Assembly (NCBI GenBank): GCA_023401925.1 | Contig: JAEXDA010000002.1 | Span: 62,001-126,000 of the forward strand | Origin: Bacillota bacterium | GTDB taxonomy: Bacteria; Bacillota; UBA4882; UBA8346 | Reading direction: 5' to 3' | Length of the DNA stretch: 64,000 bases | In this document: positions 8,819 to 17,273 of the stretch, piece by piece | Layout: every line of letters begins with the position of its first letter | Numbering within the stretch: position 1 is the stretch's first letter | Notes under the pieces: model-generated | Databases searched by the model: none | What the model was told of the DNA's origin: nothing | What the model saw: the letters and a program-made list of their open reading frames with translations, nothing else | Position numbers and translations under genes: made by a program

Positions 8819-10023
8819 AGGGGATCAGTACCGATAAACTGGCGGTTGGTTATGGTTCCAAGATTATTCTGGATCAAATCAATTTGCAGGCCCTTAAAGG
8901 TCAGATTGTGGGCTTGCTCGGCCCCAATGGTTCGGGGAAAACTACCTTATTAAAGACGCTGAGCGGCCTTTTGGCTCCGGTAAAAGGCGCAATCTATCTG
9001 AATGGCAAAGATTTAACGTCTTACAGCAGCGCGGAATTATCAAAAAATCTGGCGGTGCTTTTAACGGAACGGGTATCCGCCCCTTTGACGACGGTGTTTG
9101 AAATTGTTGCTATGGGCCGATATCCTTATACGGATTATGCCGATAAGTTGTCTCCGAAAGATACTGCCAAAGTTTGGGAATCGCTGGAGTTTGTTAGTGG
9201 TGGCGGGCTTGCCGGGAAGTATTTTTCGGAATTAAGCGATGGAGAAAAACAAAAAGTCCTTTTAGCCAGGGCTTTTGCCCAGGAACCGGAACTGCTGATT
9301 TTAGACGAGCCCACCAGTTTTCTGGACCCGCGCCACCGTTATGAAATCATGGAAGGTTTTATCAGGCTGGCTCGTGAAAAGAAGGCCACCATTATTTTAT
9401 CATTACATGATATCGAATTGGCGGCCCGGTGTTGTGATAGTGTTTTTTTACTTAAAGGAAACCAAATATTGGGTTATGGCCCGCCCGAGCAGTTGCTTAC
9501 CGGAGAAAGCATTCGCAAGCTTTATGATTTCCAGGGAATAAACTATCATGAGCTGTTGGGAGTGACGGAATTACAAAATCCTCAGCTTCCTGCTGTTTTT
9601 GTGGTGGGAGGGAATGGTTCGGGGGTAAAGGTATTTCGTCTCTTAAGCCGCCATCATTATGGAATTTGTTCCGGCATCATTCATGAAAATGATTTAGATT
9701 ATCATGTCGGCAAATCCTTGGGAATCGAGATGATCACCGCAAAGGCATTTGAAATGATCGACGAGGCTTCTTTTCAAAAAGCGCTAGCCCAAATATACCG
9801 GTACAATGAAGTAATCGATACCGGTTATCCTGTTGGAATGATTAATCGTAAAAATATCGATTTAATCAAAACCGCCTTGGAAACCGGGAAAATGGTCATC
9901 AGCCTACGGCCTTTCGAAGAGAGCCGGAACCTATTTGGCGATGCGGCCGAAAAAATTCTGTATTGCAGGGGATTTTCCGAGCTCCTGGCGGTACTTGACA
10001 ATGAAGGCAAGATAGAAATTTGA
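8815..10023 (+). CDS. btuD: ABC transporter ATP-binding protein with C-terminal extension, BtuD-like
   Basis: The ATPase of the importer, 402 residues. The first 250 hold Walker A (GPNGSGKTTLL), the signature LSDGEKQ and Walker B (LLILDEPTSFLD). About 145 further residues follow (from VTELQNPQLP), beginning with FVVGGNGSGVKVFRLL, which looks like a small nucleotide-binding or Rossmann-like domain and is absent from plain FecE/BtuD proteins. I do not know its role. The start ATG lies within the permease stop. The reading frame after the stop stays open in the same phase for about 50 codons (see the next entry). Confidence 0.87.
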   Translation: MKGISTDKLAVGYGSKIILDQINLQALKGQIVGLLGPNGSGKTTLLKTLSGLLAPVKGAIYLNGKDLTSYSSAELSKNLAVLLTERVSAPLTTVFEIVAMGRYPYTDYADKLSPKDTAKVWESLEFVSGGGLAGKYFSELSDGEKQKVLLARAFAQEPELLILDEPTSFLDPRHRYEIMEGFIRLAREKKATIILSLHDIELAARCCDSVFLLKGNQILGYGPPEQLLTGESIRKLYDFQGINYHELLGVTELQNPQLPAVFVVGGNGSGVKVFRLLSRHHYGICSGIIHENDLDYHVGKSLGIEMITAKAFEMIDEASFQKALAQIYRYNEVIDTGYPVGMINRKNIDLIKTALETGKMVISLRPFEESRNLFGDAAEKILYCRGFSELLAVLDNEGKIEI

Positions 10024-10176
10024 AGGGGCGTACAACCGTTCTTGGCAATGGCATCCGAACGTTGTGAAAAAAGTATCATCATTTCTTCCGATAAACCAAT
10101 TTTTTGGATTTCTGGCGTTGGAATATGCTTAAGCCCAATGAACTCTTGTATTGTCACCCGATTCCCTCACAATTAA
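10024..10176 (+). pseudogene. Possible remnant of cbiZ (adenosylcobinamide amidohydrolase) N-terminus
   Basis: Directly after the ATPase stop, in the same frame, 50 codons read as FLAMASERCEKSIIISSDKP then ISGVGICLS. From memory this resembles the start of CbiZ (a pattern like E-slvv-S-e-PL-vLSSav), an enzyme often encoded beside BtuFCD or fused to BtuD. The frame ends at 10176 inside the 3' end of the opposite cobD. The similarity is short and recalled, so this is tentative; a competing open frame exists on the other strand. Confidence 0.25.
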
Positions 10177-11285
10177 TTCTCCAAACTGGTATGCAAAGCT
10201 TCAATCAACCTCCGATTACTTTGATCGTCTTTAACAGCAATGCGGAAAAATTGTTGGCTTAACGAACGAAAATTGGCGGCATTGCGGATTAAAATACCTT
10301 GAAGAGCCAATTTATCCTGGAGAAGAGCCGCTGAAATCCGGGGAGAATCGATTTTGACCAAAATAAAATTACTTTGGGGCGGGAATGGTTTTAGGAAAGA
10401 AATTTTAAGTAATTCTTGAAAGAGCCATTCCTTTTCTTTTGCCAACCAGCAGGACGTCTTTTCCAAAAATCCGGGGATTTCGGATAAGTAATCGCCGATG
10501 ATACAGGATAAAGCATTAACAGACCAGGGAATTTTATTTTGAGCCATTTTTTCGATCCATGGGGATGGGCCTAAACCATAGCCAAGCCGCAAACCGGGCA
10601 GAGCCAGAATTTTGGTAAAAGAGCGAATAATAAACAGATTATCGTAACTTTTTAGCCAGGGAACCATAGAGTAGCTGTTGCCGGGTATGGTGAGTTCAAT
10701 AAAGGATTCATCCAGGATTAAAGTTACCTTTTTCTTTTTTGCCAAATCAACCAGGCTTATCAACTCTGTAGGTGAGAGCAAAGTTGAAGTGGGGTTATTG
10801 GGATTACAAAGGAACAGGCAATCAACCGCATCGATTAATTCTGCGAGCTTCATTAAGTCAGGCTTAAACCCATCAGCCTCCGGCAACACATAATAATGGA
10901 CATTCCCATTCACCAAACGGGCTGCTTTTTCGTATTCACTAAAAGTTGGCGCATAAATCAGCAGATTTTTCGGCCTTAATGTGTTCAACAAAAGGTAAAT
11001 GATTTCTGAGGCGCCGTTTCCGGGAATGATCTGTGAAGAGGAAACATCCAGATAGTGACCGATATTTTCACGAAGAGTTTGATATTCCGGATCCGGGTAA
11101 AAGGAAAGATGGTCAAAATTCTTAATGAAACGTTCTCTCAGGGACAGCGGCATCCCCAGCGGATTGATATTGGAGCTGAAGTCCAGGAGTGTTTGGGGGC
11201 TACGATGTAACTTTTGGGCAACTTGATGAACGTTTCCCCCGTGTTGGTTATTGGGTAACAGCAATCTGGGCTCCCCTTTCTTCAA
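10173..11285 (-). CDS. cobD: CobD, L-threonine-O-3-phosphate decarboxylase
   Basis: A PLP enzyme of 370 residues that makes (R)-1-aminopropan-2-ol phosphate, the linker between corrin ring and nucleotide loop. It belongs to the histidinol-phosphate aminotransferase fold. The CobD-specific N-terminal HGGNV and DFSSNINPLG are present, with CNPNNPTS, LDESFIEL and the PLP lysine in RSFTKILALPGLRLGY. It is last in the minus-strand cob operon and overlaps cbiB by 4 bases. HisC is the only serious alternative, and the context excludes it. Confidence 0.9.
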   Translation of the reverse strand: MKKGEPRLLLPNNQHGGNVHQVAQKLHRSPQTLLDFSSNINPLGMPLSLRERFIKNFDHLSFYPDPEYQTLRENIGHYLDVSSSQIIPGNGASEIIYLLLNTLRPKNLLIYAPTFSEYEKAARLVNGNVHYYVLPEADGFKPDLMKLAELIDAVDCLFLCNPNNPTSTLLSPTELISLVDLAKKKKVTLILDESFIELTIPGNSYSMVPWLKSYDNLFIIRSFTKILALPGLRLGYGLGPSPWIEKMAQNKIPWSVNALSCIIGDYLSEIPGFLEKTSCWLAKEKEWLFQELLKISFLKPFPPQSNFILVKIDSPRISAALLQDKLALQGILIRNAANFRSLSQQFFRIAVKDDQSNRRLIEALHTSLEN

Positions 11286-12292
11286 TACAAACTTGCCGCG
11301 GAAATCACCAGGAAACCGATGATAGCGGCCACTGCCGAGGTATAATATAACATTTTAACCGTTTGCAAGATATCATGAGTTACTAAATCCCTGACCGGGT
11401 CGCCGATTGCCGGTTTTTGGACCCATTTACCGAAGTAGAGGTTGGTCCCGCCTAGCTGGACACCTAAACCACCAGCTACAGCCGCTTCCGGGAAGGCGCA
11501 ATTGGGACTGGTATGGTTTCGACGGTCACGGCGCATAATAGTAAAACTATTGCGAAATCCTTTACCCATCAACAAAAAGCTAAAGGGAATCAACAGACCG
11601 GAGAGCCTTGCCGGAAGATAGTTGGCAAGGTCGTCAAGTCTGGCGGATGCCCATCCCCAATGTAGATAGATCTCATTTTTGTATCCCACCATCGAATCCA
11701 ACGTACTAATCGCTTTGAATGCAAAGGCCAGCGGAGCAGCTATTCCCAAACAAGAACCCATGACGATGTAAAAAAGGGGGGATATGACCCCGTCCACTGT
11801 ATTTTCAGCCGTGGTCTCCACGACTGCCCGAATGACTTCTTTTTCATCCAAATGTGCAGTTTCCCTGCCGACCAGCATGCCGACCTGTTCCCGTGCTTTC
11901 GGAAGATTTTTTTGGATGAGCAATGCATGGACTTTTAAAGCCTCATCCGCCAGACAGCGGGTCGCTAATGCCGAGTATAAAAGATAAATATTTATAATGT
12001 GGAACAATAGGGGATGGATCCGGGCCCCGATTTTGAGAATAAACCAAACCCCTGTAAAAGTGATCCCCACTGTTAAGACGGCTAGAATAATACCGCAGGA
12101 TCGTTCCCAAATCGCTTGGGAATAGCGGCAATGAACCCTGCTTTGCAATCGCCGCAATAAAGTCTCCAACCTTTGAATCAAATGCCCAATGATCCGAACC
12201 GGGTGATATAACCAATAAGGGTCCCCAATCAACCAATCCAGAACGACGGCAAATCCATAATCCACCAACAGGTCCATCATCAATTCTTCCAT
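11282..12292 (-). CDS. cbiB: CbiB, adenosylcobinamide-phosphate synthase
   Basis: An integral membrane enzyme, up to 336 residues, that joins the aminopropanol linker to adenosylcobyric acid. Diagnostic parts are DWLIGDPYWLYHPVRIIG, ETTAENTVDGVISPLFY, and RDRRNHTSPNCAFPEAAVAGGLGVQLGG. The start is uncertain: ggagg lies only one base before the ATG at 12292, while ATGs 12-15 bases further in are rather far from it, and a TTG lies between. The products of this gene and cobD meet here, and the genes overlap. Confidence 0.9.
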   Translation of the reverse strand: MEELMMDLLVDYGFAVVLDWLIGDPYWLYHPVRIIGHLIQRLETLLRRLQSRVHCRYSQAIWERSCGIILAVLTVGITFTGVWFILKIGARIHPLLFHIINIYLLYSALATRCLADEALKVHALLIQKNLPKAREQVGMLVGRETAHLDEKEVIRAVVETTAENTVDGVISPLFYIVMGSCLGIAAPLAFAFKAISTLDSMVGYKNEIYLHWGWASARLDDLANYLPARLSGLLIPFSFLLMGKGFRNSFTIMRRDRRNHTSPNCAFPEAAVAGGLGVQLGGTNLYFGKWVQKPAIGDPVRDLVTHDILQTVKMLYYTSAVAAIIGFLVISAASLY

Positions 12293-12338
12293 ACCTCCGG
12301 TAGTCGGTTACTCTTAGGCAACGACAGATATTCGCTTA

Positions 12339-12929
12339 TTAACCATTGAGCATAGTTAAATACGCATATCCGCATTCGTCGACTTCGACTTTGGCAATAC
12401 TGCCGATGTCGACTTTGAAACGCCAACACTCCTCGGTTTTGAATCCTAAAAGATAAGTAATCATGGTGCGGATACAACCACCATGGGTTACGAGCATGAT
12501 TCGTCCATTTGGGTAATCTGGGATCAAGCCATCAAGAAAGGCGATGATCCGTTGGTGAAATTGGATAAGGTTTTCTCCTCCAGGAATAAGGGAGGAGGGA
12601 TCGGTCAACCACCGCTCGGCTTCTGCAGGGTGTTTGGACTTGATTTCGGCTAAGGTCAGATTATCCCATAGGCCGAAGTCTCTTTCTTTAAGGGAATCCA
12701 CGGTTTGTATCGGGAGTCCGAAGGACTTGTTAATGATTTCCGCCGTTTGATAAGTCCTTTTGAACGGGCTGGAGAAAACCGCATCGGGTATTGCCCGGGC
12801 CAGCTTTTCTTTGATAGTATGGGCTTGGGCCATTCCTGTTTTAGTTAATTCCAGATCGGTCCGGCCAACAAAAGCTTTTCTTTTGCTACCTTCCGTTTCA
12901 CCATGGCGTATTAAAATAAGTTCCAACAT
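12339..12929 (-). CDS. cobC: CobC, alpha-ribazole phosphatase (histidine phosphatase family)
   Basis: A 196-residue cytosolic phosphatase of the phosphoglycerate-mutase-like superfamily. The catalytic RHGET lies at residues 8-12, the second arginine in SSPFKRTYQTAEI, the acidic residue in KERDFGLWDN and the second histidine in LVTHGG. Its place between cobS and cbiB points to alpha-ribazole-5'-phosphate dephosphorylation, the usual cobC role, although other phosphatases share the fold. It lies 15 bases after cobS, with a site like aagggaaagg before the ATG. Confidence 0.83.
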   Translation of the reverse strand: MLELILIRHGETEGSKRKAFVGRTDLELTKTGMAQAHTIKEKLARAIPDAVFSSPFKRTYQTAEIINKSFGLPIQTVDSLKERDFGLWDNLTLAEIKSKHPAEAERWLTDPSSLIPGGENLIQFHQRIIAFLDGLIPDYPNGRIMLVTHGGCIRTMITYLLGFKTEECWRFKVDIGSIAKVEVDECGYAYLTMLNG

Positions 12930-12944
12930 GGGTAAGCCTTTCCC

Positions 12945-13745
12945 TTACGGTAAAGTTTGAGGCCGCAAGTAAAACAGATAGGCGGCAATTAAATAGAACA
13001 GCTGAGCCAATTCGCAAACTGCGCCCAAAATATCGCCGGTGATTCCATTGATTTTAGCGGCAAAAAATTTAACAATCAGGAATATGATAATGCTTGTTAA
13101 AAAAACGATTAAAATTCCTTTGATTCCAAGGATTAAAACAGATAAGATACTAGTTATGGATAAACCAATGAAGATTTCCTTTGACCCGCAAAAATTAATA
13201 AAGTGAAGTCCCAAGCCATTCTGACGCGCATATTTTTCCAGCCCGGCTCCAAGAGGAAGGGCCATTCTCCCGATCACCGGCATGAATACAATGATTCCCA
13301 AGGATTTGGTGGGGATTTCCATGATAAAAAAGATATAACTCAGGATGACAAGGATCAGGGCTAAAACAGCATTTGTCCCGACCCGGCTATCTTTCATGAT
13401 TTCCAGGATGCGCTCCTTGGAGCGATGGGAGAATAATCCGTCCGCTGTATCACCCAGTCCGTCAAGGTGTAGACCACCGGTGAGGAAAATGTAGATTACG
13501 CATAAAAATAAACTGCTGATCATGGCGGGAAAAAGCAACCGCAGCAAATAAAGGCATCCAGCCAGAATACCCCCCAACAGTAAACCGAGCAACGGGGCAT
13601 ATGCCAGTGAACGGCCGTAATCTTCCGGTTCCATGGAAATATTAAGCCTTAACGGAATAGTGGTCAAGAATTGGATTAGCCATACGATTTGCTTGACAAT
13701 CCTCAAAGATAAGTACTCCTTCACGGTCATTGATAGGCGGACCAT
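12945..13745 (-). CDS. cobS: CobS, adenosylcobinamide-GDP ribazoletransferase
   Basis: The membrane enzyme that joins adenosylcobinamide-GDP to alpha-ribazole and completes the cofactor. It has about 266 residues and seven or so hydrophobic segments. The family signature GGLHLDGLGDTADGLFS, followed by RILEIMKDSRVGTNAVLAL, is perfect. The start is ambiguous: neither the ATG at 13745 nor the one 15 bases further in has a good ribosome site. It lies 27 bases after cobU. Confidence 0.92.
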   Translation of the reverse strand: MVRLSMTVKEYLSLRIVKQIVWLIQFLTTIPLRLNISMEPEDYGRSLAYAPLLGLLLGGILAGCLYLLRLLFPAMISSLFLCVIYIFLTGGLHLDGLGDTADGLFSHRSKERILEIMKDSRVGTNAVLALILVILSYIFFIMEIPTKSLGIIVFMPVIGRMALPLGAGLEKYARQNGLGLHFINFCGSKEIFIGLSITSILSVLILGIKGILIVFLTSIIIFLIVKFFAAKINGITGDILGAVCELAQLFYLIAAYLFYLRPQTLP

Positions 13746-13772
13746 AGGAATCGGTTGCTTTTGAACTTGGAG

Positions 13773-14330
13773 TTATTTAATGCGCAGCGGAATTCCGGAG
13801 ACACATAAACAGACTTCATGGGCAGCTGCGGCTAACAGCTGGTTAATCCGGCCATGAATATCCATAAAAATCCGGGAAAGCCGGTTTTCGGGTATCAGAC
13901 CCATCCCAAGTTCATTGGTAACTAGAATAATGGGAATATCCAGCTTGTCCCCACAAATAATCAATTTTTGAAATTCTTTCCGGGTTTCCTCCTCAAGCTT
14001 GCTAATCAATTGGTGGTCGGCAGTTTCCCAATCAATCCCGGAGTCAAACAACAAATTATTAAGCATCACGGTTATACAATCCAACAAGACAGCTGATTTT
14101 CCCGGAGAGTTTTTTAAAATCAGCGTATCCAAATCGCGATAAGCCTCAATCGTTTGCCAATGGGAAGGCCGATGCTGGCGATGTTTTGCAATCCGTTCTT
14201 CCATTTCGGAATCAATTGGAAGTGCAGTTGCGATATAGAGGACATTGGAACCGGCCTCTGAAGCGATTCTTTCCGCATAGGTACTTTTGCCACTGCGAGT
14301 TCCGCCGGTCACTAAGATCAATTTCGCCAT
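13773..14330 (-). CDS. cobU: CobU, adenosylcobinamide kinase / guanylyltransferase
   Basis: A 185-residue bifunctional enzyme that phosphorylates adenosylcobinamide and then attaches GMP. The P-loop GGTRSGKST is at residues 9-17, the Walker-B-like LLDCITVMLNNLL near residue 100, and the C-terminal TNELGMGLIPENRLSRIFMD is characteristic. It is the first intact gene of the minus-strand cob operon. The broken cobT lies directly upstream. Confidence 0.93.
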   Translation of the reverse strand: MAKLILVTGGTRSGKSTYAERIASEAGSNVLYIATALPIDSEMEERIAKHRQHRPSHWQTIEAYRDLDTLILKNSPGKSAVLLDCITVMLNNLLFDSGIDWETADHQLISKLEEETRKEFQKLIICGDKLDIPIILVTNELGMGLIPENRLSRIFMDIHGRINQLLAAAAHEVCLCVSGIPLRIK

Positions 14331-14516
14331 GTTTTTGATGTCTCCCTTTTCGTGCTACCAAATTACTGGAGCAACCGGCATGATGGGATAAGACATTAAC
14401 CCCGGTGATTCCTTTAGTAAAATTAATGGTTTGAAGTAAGGTCAATTCTTGAGGGCCGGCACTGACAAAGGTTTAATGCTCTTTACGGTTTCTTTAAAAT
14501 TCATTCGTAGCGCCAT
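14331..14516 (-). pseudogene. cobT: cobT remnant with internal deletion and frameshift
   Basis: On the minus strand an ATG at 14504 opens MNFKETVKSIKPLSVPALK, which matches the start of CobT (nicotinate-nucleotide:dimethylbenzimidazole phosphoribosyltransferase), whose members begin with a helix ending in IKPLD. After a stop, another frame reads INFTKGITGVNVLSHHAGC, which fits the internal CobT segment usually like FLxGGAAINVLARxAGAxVxVVD. The 200 or so residues between, and the C-terminal half, are missing. I conclude that cobT was lost by deletion at the head of the operon. The family match is recalled, not computed. Confidence 0.6.
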
Positions 14517-14543
14517 CTCCTCATCGAATGTTTTTTTTGGTGA

Positions 14544-14580
14544 ATAAAAATTAGGCTTCCCCTCAAAAGAGGAGCCTATA
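14544..14580 (-). terminator. Terminator-like hairpin upstream of the cob operon
   Basis: On the minus strand taggctcctc pairs with gagg..agccta through a small bulge and is followed by atttttatt. It would end transcripts from the small genes upstream or act as a leader terminator for the cob operon. I found no B12 box near it. Confidence 0.5.
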
Positions 14581-14582
14581 TA

Positions 14583-14613
14583 AACAAAAAAAATTAATCC
14601 TGGAGATTAATTT
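14583..14613 (-). terminator. AT-rich terminator-like hairpin
   Basis: On the minus strand aaattaatc pairs perfectly with gattaattt and is followed by a run of Ts. With the hairpin at 14544 it makes a tandem pair before cobT/cobU. Confidence 0.45.
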
Positions 14614-14836
14614 TCTGTCAAACAATAGAAGCATGCCCTCCGATTTCAACCCGTTTTACGGATACCTATCCAATATTTAATTTAATGAAAATCTATCATT
14701 AATTTCCGGAATAGTCAACCCTGGACAAGTGTAAAAAATCTTGAATGCCCCGGCTATAGAGTTGAATAATTTAGTAATTAGCCGAACTGAGCGTTTTGTG
14801 GAAGCGATGAGAAAAGTCTTGAGTTTATGGGATATA

Positions 14837-15052
14837 TTAAAATGATTTTTTCAATGGGAGAGAAATAACGTTCATAATTACCGGTTGAAGATGGATTTTA
14901 TGTCGCAATTTCAGCAAATTTCGTAGAGATTTTCGGATTAAATTGACAATTTGATCCATAAGGGTATTGATATCATCCATCGCTAAGTCTTCATCCACTG
15001 TTAATGTAAGCAAAATTTGAATAACTTGATCCTTGGATGCCTGGTGCTTCAT
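14837..15052 (-). CDS. Small hypothetical protein
   Basis: Seventy-one residues if the ATG at 15052 is used, which has aaagggga nine bases upstream; a longer form starts at 15124. The protein begins MKHQASKDQVIQ, has an acidic middle (TVDEDLAMDDINTL) and a basic tail, and would be mostly helical. I do not recognise it. It follows another small gene in the same direction, and terminators lie downstream. Confidence 0.4.
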   Translation of the reverse strand: MKHQASKDQVIQILLTLTVDEDLAMDDINTLMDQIVNLIRKSLRNLLKLRHKIHLQPVIMNVISLPLKKSF

Positions 15053-15102
15053 GATGGCATATTCCCCTTTGATTTGTTGGCAAATTTGATACTTTGTTAC
15101 AA

Positions 15103-15127
15103 GGATTGCCTCAAAATGAGGCAATCC
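15103..15127. repeat. Perfect 11-bp inverted repeat between two small genes
   Basis: ggattgcctca-aaa-tgaggcaatcc forms a perfect stem. Both flanks are only weakly T-rich. It could be a terminator for the small gene at 15182-15409 or an RNA-processing site. Confidence 0.5.
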
Positions 15128-15181
15128 TATTTTAGATCCCTAGCTAATGGACTCGATACTAAATTAAATTATGATGCCTTA

Positions 15182-15409
15182 TTACACTGCACCAGAACCA
15201 TAGCTAGCAGAAGAGATAATCAGGATTTGGAACGGTAATTTCTTCTCAAGGAAGAAATTTTGTTTTTCAAATGTAAGGAATTTTTCAACGTCGATAAAGC
15301 CAGTTATAGCAGTACCAGGGAATTTACCGACTAAGAACTTCTGATCTTCACTGATGATTTTAACCGTTGATTCAATGATCCGGTCTTTGTTTTCTGGGAT
15401 ATGATCCAT
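15182..15409 (-). CDS. Small hypothetical protein, possibly SPOCS-like fragment
   Basis: Seventy-five residues starting MDHIPENKDRII, with a clear ribosome site (aaggag, nine bases before ATG). The centre, TAITGFIDVEKFLTF followed by KKLPFQILI, faintly recalls the strand pattern of SPOCS/DUF3794 spore-coat-type domains, but I would not assign it. The next gene on the plus strand is spoIIP, so a sporulation link is conceivable. Confidence 0.45.
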   Translation of the reverse strand: MDHIPENKDRIIESTVKIISEDQKFLVGKFPGTAITGFIDVEKFLTFEKQNFFLEKKLPFQILIISSASYGSGAV

Positions 15410-15855
15410 CTTATTGGCTCCTTTATTATAAGTCTTGAGGGCATTTGCCCCTTCGGCGCAGGCCCTTTACTAAAATATGTTATTAAAAACATGAAAGTTC
15501 GTAACTTTACTCAATAAATTATTACTTCCCATATTTTTGTATGGTTATCTTATGGACCGAATTAATAAAAGCTTTTTGTCAAATTGGAATTTCAGGGTCT
15601 TTTATAATTTGAGCGTTACAAAGAATTAATTATTTGGAATATGTTTCAAATTGCATTTGCAGGGCCTAAAAGAAATCCCGCGCCTTGATTCATTATTTTA
15701 TCCAAGACCAGCTATTGCCGAAATAAAAAGACTCCTAATTACCTTTTAGCCGGCATAGAATTGAGTAGGACAGTTATGAATATGGAAAGTATGTCCATAG
15801 AATCTTTATACTCTAATACGAAGTTACCATACAAAGTTACCTAGGAGCCAATATT
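15410..15855. other. Intergenic region upstream of spoIIP
   Basis: About 450 AT-rich bases without a convincing gene. Near 15430-15470 there is a GC-rich segment with small hairpins. CATACAAA at 15828-15835 resembles a sigma-E -10 element, but it lies so close to the ribosome site that I do not call it a promoter. Confidence 0.3.
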
Positions 15856-16986
15856 GTGATGATAAACGATCCCGATAATCGTAATTCTAAAAATGAAATT
15901 TTGATGCGGTTGGCGCTGATTGTGGCTTTAATTTTATTCGTAATATTCGGTATAATGATTGCCCATATCATTCATCAAGGAAAGACTCTACCGTCTAATG
16001 CCATAGCGGCGGCTGGGAGTACAATCCGTCTTGATACCCAAACGAGCAAATTCATTCTAAAAAATGGGATACCGTTTCTGGAAAAGATGGTGGACGAAGA
16101 TGATCCGTTAACTTTTTTAAATATAAACTGGATTAAAATATATTGGCATTTGGCGGCAAATATCAAAAATACCAGCCCCTTTGAGATTGTTTGTACTCAG
16201 TTTCCAATACTGGCGCTTATGAAGTCCCAGCCCAAAATCCCACTAAAGATAACGCCAGTACCCATCGAAAATCCGGATGTAAATCGAAAGATTCCCATGC
16301 CAACACCCAGTGATCCAGGGGATACAACCCTACCGGAGATAAGTGAGAATCCGGAAATATTCATATATCATACCCATACAACCGAGTCCTATATCCCGGC
16401 ATGCGGCAAGGACCATATGGTTAACCAAAAGGGCGATATTGTTAAGGTTGGTAGTTATTTGGAAAAAGTCTTGGAGGAAAAATATCACATCCAATGTATG
16501 CATTCGGAGACGATTCACGATCAATTCCCATTCAGGGATTCCTACAAACGCTCCCAGGTAACGGTGATCAATTACTTGAAACAATATCCGGCTACCAAAG
16601 TAGTTTTGGATGTTCATCGCGATGCAACGCCTGGTTTAGAGAACAGCCGGATCGTAAAGGGTGTAAAAACAGCCACTATTGTTACGGTTGTGGGTAGTGA
16701 TAAAATGGGTTTGTCCCATCCGCATTGGAAGGAAAACCTGCAATTTGCTAAGAAGCTCAATGAGAACATGGATTTGTACTATCCTGGCTTGAGCAATGGT
16801 ATCATCACTTCGGATGCCCGGTACAATCAACATTTGCATTCCCATGCTATATTGATTGAATTCGGCGATCAATATACGACTTTGGAGGAAGCTTATCGGG
16901 CGGTAGATTTTTTTGCCGATGTTTTAGTCCACACAATGCAAAAAGACACCTCACCGGGGATCACGACTCTGGACGGAGATAAATAA
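15856..16986 (+). CDS. spoIIP: Stage II sporulation protein P (SpoIIP)
   Basis: The membrane-anchored peptidoglycan amidase/endopeptidase of the DMP complex that drives forespore engulfment. It has 376 residues: a short N-terminal tail, one membrane segment (ALIVALILFVIFGIMIAHII), a linker, then the catalytic domain from about residue 165. Zinc and active-site motifs are visible: YHTHTTESY, then VVLDVHRDA, and ILIEFGD near the C-terminus. The start is GTG at 15856, eight bases after aggag; ATG at 15859 is the alternative. It shows that the organism belongs to a spore-forming lineage. Confidence 0.92.
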   Translation: MMINDPDNRNSKNEILMRLALIVALILFVIFGIMIAHIIHQGKTLPSNAIAAAGSTIRLDTQTSKFILKNGIPFLEKMVDEDDPLTFLNINWIKIYWHLAANIKNTSPFEIVCTQFPILALMKSQPKIPLKITPVPIENPDVNRKIPMPTPSDPGDTTLPEISENPEIFIYHTHTTESYIPACGKDHMVNQKGDIVKVGSYLEKVLEEKYHIQCMHSETIHDQFPFRDSYKRSQVTVINYLKQYPATKVVLDVHRDATPGLENSRIVKGVKTATIVTVVGSDKMGLSHPHWKENLQFAKKLNENMDLYYPGLSNGIITSDARYNQHLHSHAILIEFGDQYTTLEEAYRAVDFFADVLVHTMQKDTSPGITTLDGDK

Positions 16987-17051
16987 TTTTCATGGTTATA
17001 AAGATAAATCAGCTTGGTTTCTAAAGAAAATTTTTTTTGATAAGCGGAAAC

Positions 17052-17273
17052 CGTGGAAATGATTTTAACAATTGGATGATTGGGAAAAACGATTGCTGAA
17101 ATGATCCGAACGATTGGATGATGGCCAAAAACAATTGGATGATCGGAAAAAGTAATTGAAAAAATGAACCGGTCGATTGGTTGATGGGAAAAAACAATTG
17201 CTGAAATGATTTCGATCATCGGTTGATCGGAAAAAACAATTGAAAAAGTGATCCGGACAATTGGATGAATGAA
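17052..17273. repeat. 42-bp degenerate tandem repeat
   Basis: Units beginning aattggatga or gattggttga start at 17070, 17112, 17175, 17217 and 17259, plus a half unit at 17133, keeping an exact 42/21-base register. The core is attggatgat-cgg-aaaaaacaattg-ctgaaatgatccg. Because 42 is a multiple of 3, an open frame on the minus strand encodes a hydrophobic 14-residue repeat of the form HPIVRIISAIVFSD. That frame starts at a TTG without a ribosome site and runs into spoIIP, so I treat the region as non-coding. It lies between spoIIP and prc. Confidence 0.8.

Noticed and set aside
14520..14640. Second cobalamin riboswitch ahead of the cob operon
   Set aside because: No B12 box or cactgt core on the minus strand; only two terminator-like hairpins.
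15828..15835. Sigma-E-like -10 element CATACAAA before spoIIP
   Set aside because: The predicted transcription start would touch the ribosome site and the -35 is poor, although sigma-E control of spoIIP is expected from other species.
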